Below are positions 34,964 through 43,627 of a stretch of 64,000 bases of DNA, one piece after another (position 1 is the stretch's first letter; every line of letters begins with the position of its first letter). The DNA lies in contig NZ_JYIT01000068.1 of NCBI RefSeq assembly GCF_000956545.1, positions 1 through 64,000 of the forward strand, written 5' to 3'. A model generated the notes under the pieces. It did not search any database and was not told where the DNA came from. It worked only from the letters and a program-made list of their open reading frames with translations. A program made the translations under genes and the position numbers. Source of the stretch: Microbacterium azadirachtae. Lineage in GTDB: Bacteria > Actinomycetota > Actinomycetes > Actinomycetales > Microbacteriaceae.

Positions 34964-35491
34964 ATGGTCATCGAACAGCGGTCCCTGCCGTCGCCGCATC
35001 ACCCCGTCCCGCCGGCCCTGCGACGGCCGCGCCCTCACTGGGGTCACCTGTCGCGCTCCGTCAGCCGGTACGGCGTCGTCTCCAGCACGCTCGTCATCTA
35101 TGCGCCCGACTCTCCGGAGATCGAACGGCGCTGGGCCGAGCTCGCCCGCGGATACGGCGTCTTCGCGTTCGGCGGCGGACTCCTCGTCTGGATCGGCTGC
35201 GCGGCGGCCGGGATCCCGCCCCTGGCGGCACTGGTGGTGATCGCGGCGGTCACCCTCCCTGTCGGGATCGTCCTCGCCCGCCGCACGCGCGCCGTGCGCC
35301 ACGCCGCCGCGACGGTCTCGGCGTGCTGCTCCGGCCTCCGCCCCGACGACGAGGGCAGGGCGGCTCAGCGCCGCCTCGACGCGATCGCCGACTCGCTGCT
35401 GGGAGCCAGCGCCGCCTATCGCGCAGGCGACCTGGACGGGCCCGCCTTCGAACGCATCTGGCGCGCCGCCTACGCGCACGCCCTGTCCTGA
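34964..35491 (+). CDS. Small membrane protein of unknown function
   Basis: This 175-residue protein has a basic, proline-rich N terminus (1-35), two hydrophobic helices (about 68-85 and 90-106) with a short loop, and a cytosolic alpha-helical tail rich in Ala and Arg. I recall similar two-helix DUF proteins from Microbacterium but cannot name this one with certainty. The inverted repeat TCCGAGCCG/CGGCTCGGA (34900-34943) lies before it. The start is uncertain; ATG 34964 has GGTGG upstream. It is divergent from xthA and convergent with malate synthase. Confidence 0.6.
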   Translation: MVIEQRSLPSPHHPVPPALRRPRPHWGHLSRSVSRYGVVSSTLVIYAPDSPEIERRWAELARGYGVFAFGGGLLVWIGCAAAGIPPLAALVVIAAVTLPVGIVLARRTRAVRHAAATVSACCSGLRPDDEGRAAQRRLDAIADSLLGASAAYRAGDLDGPAFERIWRAAYAHALS

Positions 35492-35513
35492 CCGGCGCGA
35501 TGCCGGCATTCAG

Positions 35514-35562
35514 AGCGCGCACCTGGCTGCATCCAGAGTGCGGATGCCGCCAGGTGCGCGCT
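35514..35562. terminator. Two-storey bidirectional terminator
   Basis: The outer stem of 14 bp (35514-35527 with 35549-35562) encloses an inner stem GCATCC/GGATGC (35529-35534 with 35542-35547). It separates the convergent membrane-protein and malate synthase genes. Confidence 0.78.
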
Positions 35563-35584
35563 TCGAAAACGGGCAGGATCCGGG

Positions 35585-37765
35585 TCAGCCGCGCGCGGCC
35601 TGCTCCGCCTTCTTCTCGCGGCGCAGGCCGTGCAGCAGCGGCTCGGTGTAGCCGCTGGGCTGGGCGGCGCCCTCGGTGATCAGGCGACGGGCCGCGGTGA
35701 ACGCGATGCCCGGCTGCTCACCCTCCGCGAACGCGAGCGGCTCGTAGTTCGGGTCGCCGGCGTTCTGCGCGTCGACGACGGGGGCGAGCCGGCGCAGGCT
35801 GTCGTCGACCTGCTCCTCGGTGATCACGCCGTGCTGCAGCCAGTTCGCGAGCAGCTGGCTCGAGATGCGCAGCGTGGCGCGGTCCTCCATGAGTCCGACG
35901 TCGTGGATGTCCGGCACCTTCGAGACGCCGATCCCCTGATCGATCCAGCGCACCACGTAGCCGAGGATCGACTGCACGTTGTTGTCGACCTCGGTCGCGA
36001 CGACCTCGGGCGTGAGCGCAGCGGGATCCGCGAGCGGCGGCACCAGCAGCCGCTCCAGGGCGCTGTCGTCCACAGGTGGCAGCGCCGCGCGCGCCGCGAA
36101 CGCGTCGACCCGGTGATAGTGCAGGGCGTGCAAGGTGGCGGCCGTGGGTGACGGGACCCAGGCCGTCGACGCCCCGGACAGCGGATGCGCGATCTTCTTC
36201 TGCAGCATGGCGTGCATGAGGTCGGGCTCGGCCCACATGCCCTTGCCGATCTGCGCGCGTCCGCTGAGGCCGCTCGCGACGCCGATGGCGACGTTGCGGT
36301 CCTCGTACGCCTGCATGAACGGCTGCGCCTTGATGCCGGCTTTCGGCAGGAAGGGGCCGGCATGCAGGGAGGTGTGGATCTCGTCGCCGGTGCGGTCGAG
36401 GAAGCCGGTGTTGATGAACACGACGCGGTCGCTCGCGGCAGCGATCGAGGCGGCGAGGTTCGCCGACGTGCGGCGCTCCTCGTCCATGATCCCGACCTTC
36501 ATGGTGCCGGCGGGCAGGCCCAGCAGCTGCTCGACGCGGCCGAACAGCTCGGCGGCGAACGCGACCTCCTCGGGGCCGTGCATCTTCGGCTTCACGATGT
36601 ACATGGATCCGGTGCGCGAGTTGGTGCCCGCGCGCGAGCCCTCCAGCTCGGGAAGGGATCCGAGGGCGGTCATGATCGCATCGAGGATCCCCTCGAAGAC
36701 CTCGTCGCCGTGGCGGTCGAGCACGGCGGGGGTGCGCATGAGGTGGCCGACGTTGCGGACGAACAGCACCGCGCGGCCGGGAAGGGTCACCTCGCCGCCG
36801 TCGGCGGTGCGGTAGGTGCGGTCCGGGTTCAGCGCGCGGGTGAAGGTGCGGCCGCCCTTGGTCACCGTCTCGGTGAGGGTGCCGTCCATGAAGCCGCGCC
36901 AGTTGCGGTAGCCGAGCGCCTTGTCGTCTCCGTCGACCGCGGCGACCGAGTCCTCGAGGTCGAGGATCGCGGTGAGCGCGGACTCCAGGATGATGTCCTG
37001 CACGCCCGCGGCGTCGGTGCGGCCGATGGCGCCGGAGCGGTCGACCAGGATCTCGGCGTGCAGCCCGTTGTGCACGAGCAGCACCGTGTCGGGCGCCTGG
37101 GCGTCGCCGGTGTAGCCGACGAAGCGCGCGGGGTCGGCGAGGCGACGGTCGCCGGAGGCCGTCGCGACCACGAGGCCGTCCGCGTCCACGCGGTATCCGG
37201 TGGCGTCGCGGTGCGAGCCGTCGGCGAGCGGGGCGATCTCGTCGAGGAACTCGCGGCCGAACGCGACGACGGCCGCGGCACGCGCCGGGTTGAAGTCCTT
37301 GCCGGGGGCGAGCTCACCGGTGCGCTCGATGGCGTCGGTGCCGTAGAGCGCGTCGTACAGCGAGCCCCAGCGCGCGTTCGCGGCGTTCAGGGCGAAGCGC
37401 GCGTTCAGCAACGGCACCACCAGCTGCGGCCCCGCCATGGTGGCGATCTCGGGGTCGACGTCCTCGGTGGTGACGGCGACGTCCTCCGGCACGGGCACGA
37501 GGTAGCCGATCTCGGTCAGGAACGCCCGGTAGGCGGCCGGATCCGGCTGTCCCGGGTTCTTCCGGTGATACTCGTCGATCTGCTGCTGCAGCTCGTCGCG
37601 GCGTGCGAGCAGCGCGGCGTTGCGCGGCACGAGGTCGTGCACGATCTCGCTCACGCCCGCCCAGAACGCCGTGGCGTCGCGACCGGAATCGGCAAGCGAC
37701 GCTTCAGCGAACTCGACGATCGGCGCGGCGACCGACAGGTCTGCGCGGGTGAGGTACGAGGTCAT
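35585..37765 (-). CDS. glcB: Malate synthase G
   Basis: This 726-residue monomeric malate synthase condenses glyoxylate with acetyl-CoA to malate. The four-domain G-form length is right. Family landmarks include the [13 protein letters not shown] region around residue 270, the [14 protein letters not shown] [13 protein letters not shown], and the C-terminal helical plug from about 590. Its ATG overlaps the stop of the glcG-like gene (ATGA), so the two are coupled. It offers a second route for glyoxylate besides gcl, 30 kb away. No isocitrate lyase or glycolate oxidase gene lies beside it. Confidence 0.95.
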   Translation of the reverse strand: MTSYLTRADLSVAAPIVEFAEASLADSGRDATAFWAGVSEIVHDLVPRNAALLARRDELQQQIDEYHRKNPGQPDPAAYRAFLTEIGYLVPVPEDVAVTTEDVDPEIATMAGPQLVVPLLNARFALNAANARWGSLYDALYGTDAIERTGELAPGKDFNPARAAAVVAFGREFLDEIAPLADGSHRDATGYRVDADGLVVATASGDRRLADPARFVGYTGDAQAPDTVLLVHNGLHAEILVDRSGAIGRTDAAGVQDIILESALTAILDLEDSVAAVDGDDKALGYRNWRGFMDGTLTETVTKGGRTFTRALNPDRTYRTADGGEVTLPGRAVLFVRNVGHLMRTPAVLDRHGDEVFEGILDAIMTALGSLPELEGSRAGTNSRTGSMYIVKPKMHGPEEVAFAAELFGRVEQLLGLPAGTMKVGIMDEERRTSANLAASIAAASDRVVFINTGFLDRTGDEIHTSLHAGPFLPKAGIKAQPFMQAYEDRNVAIGVASGLSGRAQIGKGMWAEPDLMHAMLQKKIAHPLSGASTAWVPSPTAATLHALHYHRVDAFAARAALPPVDDSALERLLVPPLADPAALTPEVVATEVDNNVQSILGYVVRWIDQGIGVSKVPDIHDVGLMEDRATLRISSQLLANWLQHGVITEEQVDDSLRRLAPVVDAQNAGDPNYEPLAFAEGEQPGIAFTAARRLITEGAAQPSGYTEPLLHGLRREKKAEQAARG

Positions 37766-38193
37766 AGTTCCATTCCTTCTGTGCGAGCGCCGAGGCGCTT
37801 CAGGGTTTCCAGGGCGATCTCCGCGTCGAGTGCGGGCGGACCGCCGGCGATGCCGAGGCCGCCGACGTGGTGCTCGCCGAAGAAGATCGGCACGCCCCCG
37901 TCGATCGTGGTCATGGTGCCGCCCGTGCCGAGCGGCAGCGTCGCGGCGAGGGCCTCGGCGATCTGTCCGGTGCGGCGGCGGATCGAGGCGCTGCTCTTGG
38001 CCTTGCGCTGGGAGGTCTCGGCGCTGTGCGGCGTGGAGCCGTCGGCCATGCCGTAGGCGATGAGCGTCATCGACGGATCCGCGACCGCGGCGACGGTGGG
38101 GAGGCCGCGCTCGGCGCCGATCTCGAGCGCCAGCGCGACGGCTCGTGCGGCCGTCTCGTAGGTGATCGTGACGGTCTGTCGGTGCGTGGACAT
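37762..38193 (-). CDS. glcG: GlcG/HbpS-family protein
   Basis: This 143-residue single-domain GlcG/HbpS protein starts [19 protein letters not shown] and contains the family [20 protein letters not shown] stretch. The function of GlcG is not settled; it is often encoded beside glycolate/glyoxylate genes, while HbpS binds haem in Streptomyces. Here it precedes and overlaps glcB (ATGA). GAGGAG lies before the ATG. The two palindromes at 38216-38261 lie directly upstream. Confidence 0.85.
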   Translation of the reverse strand: MSTHRQTVTITYETAARAVALALEIGAERGLPTVAAVADPSMTLIAYGMADGSTPHSAETSQRKAKSSASIRRRTGQIAEALAATLPLGTGGTMTTIDGGVPIFFGEHHVGGLGIAGGPPALDAEIALETLKRLGARTEGMEL

Positions 38194-38215
38194 CGGCGTC
38201 TCCTCGGCGTGATTT

Positions 38216-38261
38216 ATCTCGATGTCGAGATTACCTTCGCGAGGAGATTATCACAATGTGA
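38216..38261 (-). promoter_or_regulatory. Two palindromic operators upstream of glcG-glcB
   Basis: ATCTCGATGTCGAGAT (38216-38231) has perfect 7-bp arms of the ATCTCGA/TCGAGAT kind that MarR-family regulators often bind. TCACAATGTGA (38251-38261) is a second palindrome with 5-bp arms. Both lie in an AT-richer island before glcG, the expected promoter region. No regulator gene lies next to them. Confidence 0.6.
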
Positions 38262-38332
38262 AGATTGAGTTCCACATGTTGAAAGTGAAGATGGCCGGGA
38301 GGATCCGCGGGAGACCTGTTCAGCGCTCGGCT

Positions 38333-38875
38333 TCAGCGCTCGGCGGGATCCGCGGTGCCGACCAGGATCCCCCGTGCGAGCACGTGGAAATGCCGGTTGA
38401 AGCCGAGGTAGGCCGGCGTCTCGTGCCCGTCGAGGTCGATCTCCTCGATGTCGAGCGCGTCGACCGTGATCACGTAGCGGTGAACGCCCGTGCCGGCGGG
38501 CGGAGCCGCGCCGATGTAGCGCGGCAGGCGCGCCTCGTTCGGGAGCGTGACGGCCTGCGGCGGGAGCGACCCGGGCTCGCCGTCGCCGGCGCCTGCGGGC
38601 AGCGAGCGCACGTCGGCCGGGAGGTTCGCGACCGCCCAGTGCCAGAAGCCGGATCCGGTCGGGGCGTCAGGGTCGTAGACCGACAGGGCGAAGCTCTTGG
38701 TGCCCGCCGGGGGCTCGCCCCACACCAGGCCGGGGGAGCGGTCATCCCCGCCGCGCGACTCCGACCAGGCCCAGACCGGCAGCGGCCCGTCCGCATCGAA
38801 GTCGGGGCTGGAGAGCTCCAGCGGAGGCACCGGCTTGAGCCGGGCGAGGGCGGCGTACGTGTCGACGTCGAGCAT
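38333..38875 (-). CDS. YbhB/YbcL (PEBP) family protein
   Basis: This 180-residue phosphatidylethanolamine-binding-protein-like (Raf-kinase-inhibitor-like) protein contains the family motif YDPDAPTGSGFWHWAVANLP (about 68-87) and HRYVITVDALD. It has no signal peptide. Bacterial members are of unknown function. I chose ATG 38875 with GGAGG just before it. It is a separate transcript, divergent from pyrE with 252 bases between. Confidence 0.88.
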   Translation of the reverse strand: MLDVDTYAALARLKPVPPLELSSPDFDADGPLPVWAWSESRGGDDRSPGLVWGEPPAGTKSFALSVYDPDAPTGSGFWHWAVANLPADVRSLPAGAGDGEPGSLPPQAVTLPNEARLPRYIGAAPPAGTGVHRYVITVDALDIEEIDLDGHETPAYLGFNRHFHVLARGILVGTADPAER

Positions 38876-38951
38876 GCGATCCTCCTCGGTCGCGGCGGAC
38901 GCGGGAGCCGCCGCATACCCCGCCATCCTCGCATCGATCCGCGCTGCGCGG

Positions 38952-38974
38952 CCAGGATCCGGTCGCCGGATCCT
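38952..38974. other. Perfect short hairpin in the PEBP-pyrE intergenic region
   Basis: CAGGATCCGG, loop TCG, CCGGATCCTG is a 10-bp perfect inverted repeat. It lies upstream of both divergent genes. It could be a binding site or an extruded structure; I see no other element in 38876-39115. Confidence 0.35.
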
Positions 38975-39115
38975 GCCCCGACTGGCCCCGATCCGGCCCC
39001 GAACCGGCCGGAGGATCGGCCCTGATCGGACGCAACGCAGGAACATGCGGCGTGCTGCTGCGGATCTCGGACGGACGGGCCCGATTCCCCTGCGCTGTGT
39101 CGCGAGCGGCGACCC

Positions 39116-39121
39116 TAGACT
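39116..39121 (+). promoter_or_regulatory. -10 box of leaderless pyrE
   Basis: TAGACT ends six bases before the GTG start at 39128, so transcription and translation should begin at the same base. No ribosome site is present, which supports a leaderless mRNA. Confidence 0.7.
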
Positions 39122-39127
39122 TGAGCC

Positions 39128-39703
39128 GTGACGCTCAGCACCCCCGAACTCGAAGCCGACCGCCAGGCCCTCATCGCTCTCATCAAGGACGAGGCGGTGT
39201 TCCACGGCGACTTCACCCTCGCCAGCGGCAAGAAGGCGACCTACTACGTCGACATGCGGCGCCTGACACTGGATCACCGCGCCGCGCCTGCGATCGGCCG
39301 CATCGTGCTGGATCTGATGCAGGGCCTCGGGGACATCGCCGCCGTCGGCGGTCTCACGCTCGGCGCCGACCCCATCGCCAACGCCGTGATGCACGAGTCG
39401 GTGCGCGCGGGCGCCCCGGTCGACGCCTTCGTGGTGCGCAAGGAGCCGAAGGACCACGGCCGCGGCCGTCAGATCGAGGGCGCCGACGTCGCCGGCAAGC
39501 GCGTGGTCGTGGTCGAGGACACGTCGACCACGGGCGGGTCCCCGCTCAAGGCCGTCGAGGTGCTGCGCGCGGCCGGCGCCGAGCCGGTCGCCGTGATCTC
39601 GATCGTCGACCGCAAGACCGGCGCCCAGGCCGCGGTCGAGGCGGCAGGGCTGCAGTGGCTCGCCGCGATCGACCTCGACGACCTCGGACTCGCCCCGCAG
39701 TGA
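39128..39703 (+). CDS. pyrE: Orotate phosphoribosyltransferase
   Basis: This 191-residue enzyme makes orotidine 5'-phosphate from orotate and PRPP. It has FTLASGKKATYYVDMRRLTL (about 30-49), the catalytic-loop lysines in VRKEPKDHGRGRQIEG (about 103-118) and the PRPP motif VVVEDTSTTGGSPLKA (about 128-143). It begins with a leaderless GTG. It overlaps the following ROK kinase gene by GTGA. None of the other pyr genes is nearby. Confidence 0.93.
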   Translation: MTLSTPELEADRQALIALIKDEAVFHGDFTLASGKKATYYVDMRRLTLDHRAAPAIGRIVLDLMQGLGDIAAVGGLTLGADPIANAVMHESVRAGAPVDAFVVRKEPKDHGRGRQIEGADVAGKRVVVVEDTSTTGGSPLKAVEVLRAAGAEPVAVISIVDRKTGAQAAVEAAGLQWLAAIDLDDLGLAPQ

Positions 39704-40638
39704 CGACCGCAGCCGCGCCCATGACCGGATCCGAAGACCGTCGCGTCGCCCTGGCCGTCGACGTCGGCGGCACCAAGCTCGAGGCCGCGCTGGTGCGTGC
39801 CGACGGGAGCGTCGTCGACGGCACCCGCAGCCGGCGTGCCACCGGTCCCGATGCGACCTTCGCCTCGTTGCGCGCCGCGATCGAGGAGGTCGTGACGCAC
39901 GCGCTCCGCGGCCTCGGATCCGAGGACGAGCTGATCGGCGCGGGCATCGGCAGCGCCGGCCCGATCGATCGCGAACAGGGCACCATCGTCCCCGTGAACA
40001 TGCCGCAGGCGCACGGGTTCGACCTGCGCAGCGCGGTGCGCGACGGCGCGGCCGCGGCGGTCGGGGCGCCGGTGCCCACGGTGCTCGCGCACGACGGCGG
40101 CTGCCTGGCGCTCGCCGAGTCGTGGCTCGGGGCGACCCGCGGTGCCGCGGCGTCGCTGTCGATCGTCGTGTCGACCGGTGTCGGCGGCGGCTTCGTCGTC
40201 GACGGCCGCTACCTCCCCGGCGCGTCCGGGAACGCCGGCCACCTCGGCCAGGTGCACGCGACGCCCGAGCTCACGGTCGAGCAGGTCGCCTCCGGGCCTG
40301 CGAGCGTGGCCTGGGCCCGCACGCAGGGATGGACCGGGCAGCAGGGCGAGGACCTGGCGAAGGACGCTGCGGCCGGGGACCCGATCGCGCGCGCCGCGAT
40401 CGAACGGTCCGCGCGCACGGTCGGCGCGGCCCTCGCCGACGCCTCGACGCTCGTGGATCTGGAGGTCGTCGCGATCGGCGGCGGGTTCTCCCGCGTCTCC
40501 GGCGACTACATCGAGCTCGTTCAGGCGGCGCTCACCGCGACCGCCGCGCACGACTACTCCCGACGCACGCGCGTCGTGCGGTCGGGCCTCGGCGACGAGG
40601 GGCCGCTCATCGGAGCCGCCGCGCTCGTGCTGCGCTGA
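39700..40638 (+). CDS. ROK-family sugar kinase lacking the zinc motif
   Basis: This 312-residue ROK protein has the phosphate-1 motif DVGGTKLEAAL (21-31), the adenosine/sugar segment STGVGGGFVVDGRYLPGASGNAGHLG and a catalytic Asp in LAHDGG. The ROK signature normally continues into a CxCGxxGCxE zinc site; here that place reads VHATPELTVEQVASGPAS, without a cysteine. There is no N-terminal HTH, so it is a kinase and not a repressor. The GTG at 39700 overlaps the pyrE stop; ATG 39721 is an alternative. It may phosphorylate glucose, N-acetylmannosamine or another sugar. Confidence 0.82.
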   Translation: MTTAAAPMTGSEDRRVALAVDVGGTKLEAALVRADGSVVDGTRSRRATGPDATFASLRAAIEEVVTHALRGLGSEDELIGAGIGSAGPIDREQGTIVPVNMPQAHGFDLRSAVRDGAAAAVGAPVPTVLAHDGGCLALAESWLGATRGAAASLSIVVSTGVGGGFVVDGRYLPGASGNAGHLGQVHATPELTVEQVASGPASVAWARTQGWTGQQGEDLAKDAAAGDPIARAAIERSARTVGAALADASTLVDLEVVAIGGGFSRVSGDYIELVQAALTATAAHDYSRRTRVVRSGLGDEGPLIGAAALVLR

Positions 40639-40700
40639 CGGGCCCGGTTCGGGCGACGAGCTCCTGACCCCGGCGCGTCGCGGTCCCCGTGCTCAGCGCT

Positions 40701-40865
40701 TCAGCGCTCCCGCGGCGGATCGTCCTCGTCCCACGGGCCCTCCCACCACGCGCCGCGGTCGCGCGCGGAGCCCCCGCGGCGGTTCCGCACGAACTGCACG
40801 ATCCAGGCGGTGAGGGTTCCGAGGGCGATCACGAGCGCCACCCAGAGGATCGGGTTCGTGCTCAT
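40701..40865 (-). CDS. Small single-span membrane protein
   Basis: This 54-residue protein has one transmembrane helix (about 6-24, ILWVALVIALGTLTAWIVQF) and a basic then acidic, Trp-containing tail (GAWWEGPWDEDDPP). Its ATG overlaps the stop of the YdeI-like gene (ATGA), which makes translation credible. It has no family that I recognise. Confidence 0.6.
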   Translation of the reverse strand: MSTNPILWVALVIALGTLTAWIVQFVRNRRGGSARDRGAWWEGPWDEDDPPRER

Positions 40866-41434
40866 GGCCGCTTCCCCTCGGCGGCGTCGGCCACGATCTT
40901 CGCGATGCGCGCGGCCCTGGTCTCGGGCCGCTTCGCCATCGCGATCTGCGTGAGGCCGAGCTTCTTCGCCGACGGCGGGAACGCGTCCCACCCGGCGCGG
41001 CCCGCGGGGGACGCATCCAGAGCGGCCGTGAGGTCATCCGGCTCGATGCCGGCCTCCGGGCCGTCGAGCACCGTCCACGCGCCGTTCGCCTTCGCGACCT
41101 CGATCGCGCGGATGCCGGCCGCCTCGAGCAGGCCGGCCTCCTCGAGCAGCGCGATCCGGGCCTTGTTCGTCGCCGCCCAGCCGCTCGACGCGCGGCGCGG
41201 GGCGAACCACAGCCCGCCGATGCGGTCGTCGAAGCTGCGCACCGGGCCGTCGATCCAGCCGAAGCACAGCGCCTGCAGGATCGCGTCCTCATACGGGACG
41301 TGCACGTCGTCGTTGCCGGGCCGCGGCCGCACCAGCCAGGCGCCGGTCGCCGTCGCGTGGTTCTCCGCGAGCCACGCGCGCCAGGCGGCGGCGTCCGCGG
41401 CGACGACCCGCTCGCCCTCGTCGAGTGCGCCCAT
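40862..41434 (-). CDS. YdeI/OmpD-associated family protein
   Basis: This 190-residue protein matches the YdeI/OmdA family: an N-terminal segment WRAWLAENHATATGAWLVRP (about 18-37), the core YEDAILQALCFGWIDGPVRSFDD (about 48-70) and a C-terminal helical tail WDAFPPSAKKLGLTQIAMAKRPETRAARI. Family members are of poorly known function and are sometimes linked to peptide resistance. The gene begins four bases after the HAD-IIA stop and overlaps the small membrane protein, so the three may form one operon. Confidence 0.85.
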   Translation of the reverse strand: MGALDEGERVVAADAAAWRAWLAENHATATGAWLVRPRPGNDDVHVPYEDAILQALCFGWIDGPVRSFDDRIGGLWFAPRRASSGWAATNKARIALLEEAGLLEAAGIRAIEVAKANGAWTVLDGPEAGIEPDDLTAALDASPAGRAGWDAFPPSAKKLGLTQIAMAKRPETRAARIAKIVADAAEGKRP

Positions 41435-41437
41435 GGG

Positions 41438-42265
41438 TCAGCCCTTCGGCTTGGACGCCTTCTGCGGGATCGTGCGGATGGTCTCCGTGATGCGCGGGAG
41501 CAGGTCGGCGACCGACTGCACCACCTCGTCCGGGCGGAACGGGTACTTCTCGATCTCCGCCGTGTCGCTGATCCCGGTGAGCACGAGCACCGTGTGCAGT
41601 CCCGCCTCGATGCCCGCGACCACGTCGGTGTCCATGCGGTCGCCGATCATGCCGGTGCGCTTGGAGTGGGCGCCGATCTTGTTGAGCGCCGAGCGGAACA
41701 TCATCGGGTTGGGCTTGCCGACGACGTACGGGTCCTTGCCGGTCGCCTTGGTGATGAGCGCCGCGATCGCGCCGGTGGCGGGCAGCGGCCCGTCCGCGCT
41801 CGGGCCCGTCGCATCCGGGTTGGTGACGATGAACCGTGCGCCGTCGTTGATCAGGCGGATCGCCTTGGTGATCGCCTCGAACGAGTAGTTGCGCGTCTCG
41901 CCGACCACGACGAAGTCGGGGGCCGTCTCGGTCATGATGAAGCCCGCGTCATGCAGCGCCGTGAGGATGCCGGCCTCGCCGATCACGAACGCGGATCCGC
42001 CAGGGAGCTGCTGCTGCAGGAAGTCGGCGGTGGCAAGCGCGGAGGTCCAGATCCGCTCCTCCGGCACGTTCAGCCCGCTCGTGCGCAGGCGTGCGGAGAG
42101 GTCCCGCGCGGTGAAGATCGAGTTGTTCGTCAGCACCAGGTAGGGGATGCCGTTGCGCTCCCAGTTGGCGAGCAGCTCGGACGCTCCGGGGATGGCGTCG
42201 TTCTCGTGCACGAGCACACCGTCCATGTCGGTGAGCCAGCATTCGATGTCGTCGCGTTGTGCCAT
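41438..42265 (-). CDS. HAD-IIA family phosphatase (NagD-like)
   Basis: This 275-residue HAD hydrolase has motif 1 LTDMDGVLVHENDAIPG (about 7-23), motif 2 LVLTNNS, a lysine-bearing stretch PYVVGKPNP (motif 3) and motif 4 IGDRMDTDVVAG. The large C2 cap between motifs 2 and 3 makes it class IIA, like NagD or p-nitrophenylphosphatases. It may act on nucleotides or sugar phosphates. The start is leaderless (TAGGCT six bases before the ATG on the minus strand). Confidence 0.9.
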   Translation of the reverse strand: MAQRDDIECWLTDMDGVLVHENDAIPGASELLANWERNGIPYLVLTNNSIFTARDLSARLRTSGLNVPEERIWTSALATADFLQQQLPGGSAFVIGEAGILTALHDAGFIMTETAPDFVVVGETRNYSFEAITKAIRLINDGARFIVTNPDATGPSADGPLPATGAIAALITKATGKDPYVVGKPNPMMFRSALNKIGAHSKRTGMIGDRMDTDVVAGIEAGLHTVLVLTGISDTAEIEKYPFRPDEVVQSVADLLPRITETIRTIPQKASKPKG

Positions 42266-42428
42266 GCGCCCAGCCTAGAGCCGCCGCGTTACGGGAGGAT
42301 GACGACCGGGTGGATCGGGCGGCGTCTCGTGCTCAGGACGGTTTCGCGGCGCAGGGGTTCGAACCGGCCGTGATCACGCCATCACGCGGGTCTCGTCCTG
42401 AAGGCGGTCGCCGGGCATGCGTGCGCGG

Positions 42429-43061
42429 TCAGGCCGAGAGCCAGACCGCGTCGCCGCCGTCCGGCGGGAGCTCCACGTCGGCGCCCGCGATGCGGAGTCC
42501 TCGGGCGGTCACGACGACGTCACCGCCGATCACCAGCCCGGCGGATTCCAGCGACCGCAGCAGTTCGGGATCCCGGTCGTCCACGCGCAGCACCCTGCCC
42601 TCGTGGCCGGCGGCGGCATCGGCGAGAAGCACGAACGGCTCGCGGTCGATGCGGCCGTCCGCATCGGGGATCGCGTCGCCGTGCGGGTCGAAGCGCGGGC
42701 GGCCCAGACGGGCGTCGATCCCCTCGAGCAGGCGGTCGCTGATGGTGTGCTCCAACACCTCGGCCTCGTCGTGCACCTCGTCCCAGGCGTAGTCGAACTC
42801 GCGGACGAGCCAGGTCTCGATGAGACGGTGCCGTCGGATGATCGCGAGCGCGCGCTGCTCGCCGTCCTCGGTCAGGCGCACGGCGCCGTAGGGCACGTGC
42901 GAGACGAGGCCGGCGGCGGCGAGCTTCTTCACCATCTCGGTGACGCTCGACGGCGCGATGCCGAGCTTGGCCGCCAGCTGCGACGGGGTGATCGGCGCCG
43001 GCTGCCATTCGGTGTGCGCGTACACCGTCTTCAGGTAGTCGTCGGCCGCGGGGGATGCCAC
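42429..43061 (-). CDS. mntR: DtxR/MntR-family metal-dependent repressor
   Basis: This 210-residue regulator has an N-terminal winged HTH (1-65, AAKLGIAPSSVTEMVKKLAAAGLV), the dimerisation and metal-binding domain (66-135) with His and Glu ligands in RRHRLIETWLV and HDEAEVLEHTISD, and an SH3-like C-terminal domain (145-210). The length fits Mn-dependent MntR/SirR- and Fe-dependent IdeR-like proteins. Two palindromes at the nearby mntH promoter suggest a manganese role. The GTG start is leaderless (TAAGCT six bases before it on the minus strand). Confidence 0.85.
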   Translation of the reverse strand: MASPAADDYLKTVYAHTEWQPAPITPSQLAAKLGIAPSSVTEMVKKLAAAGLVSHVPYGAVRLTEDGEQRALAIIRRHRLIETWLVREFDYAWDEVHDEAEVLEHTISDRLLEGIDARLGRPRFDPHGDAIPDADGRIDREPFVLLADAAAGHEGRVLRVDDRDPELLRSLESAGLVIGGDVVVTARGLRIAGADVELPPDGGDAVWLSA

Positions 43062-43107
43062 GGATCCAGCTTAGGGTGCGGGCCGCACGAGCAGGATCCG
43101 GCGCAGG

Positions 43108-43458
43108 TCAGTGCCCGAGCGAGGACAGCACGGAGAACGCGGCCTGGCCGGCGAAGAACATCACGATGAAGCCCGCGAACGCGCCCAGCAGCGACAGGCG
43201 CCCGTCGAAGCCCTCGACGCCGCGCATCCCGATCGCGCGGGCGCGGAACGCGAGGATGAGCGTGAGCGCCCCGAGTGCGAGCTGCACCCACGGGCTGCCG
43301 ACCGGCATCAGCTTCGGAACCGCGACGAGCAGGATCCCGAGCGCGGCCGTGACGAGCGAGGCCCAGGTGCAGATCTGCACCGCGCGACGGGCCGAGGCCT
43401 GCGCTTCGGCCTTCTCGGCGGCGCGCTGCGCGGCGGACGGGCGGCGGGATCGGGCCAT
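43108..43458 (-). CDS. Small integral membrane protein
   Basis: This 116-residue protein has a charged Ala/Arg/Glu N-terminal helix (1-25) and three hydrophobic helices (about 30-50, 56-72, 88-110). Such proteins are common but unnamed in Microbacteriaceae. The start is leaderless (TAGGCT six bases before the ATG). It has no evident partner. Confidence 0.7.
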   Translation of the reverse strand: MARSRRPSAAQRAAEKAEAQASARRAVQICTWASLVTAALGILLVAVPKLMPVGSPWVQLALGALTLILAFRARAIGMRGVEGFDGRLSLLGAFAGFIVMFFAGQAAFSVLSSLGH

Positions 43459-43627
43459 GCTCCGAGCCTACCCGCGGCGCCTGTGCGCGCCCTGCGGCCG
43501 GGATCGTCCATCCGGTGGATCTCGTCATCCCCGAGAGATCCCGTCCGGCGGGCGTTCGGCGGAGGAGACTGGACCCGAGCCCGCGGCGCCGCGGGCATGC
43601 GTGCGACCATCATGCGAGGAGCAGGTC

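Noticed and set aside
42335..42385. GGGGTTCGAACCGG looks like a tRNA T-loop
   Set aside because: No pairing acceptor, D or anticodon arms can be built on either strand around it, so it is probably a chance palindrome.
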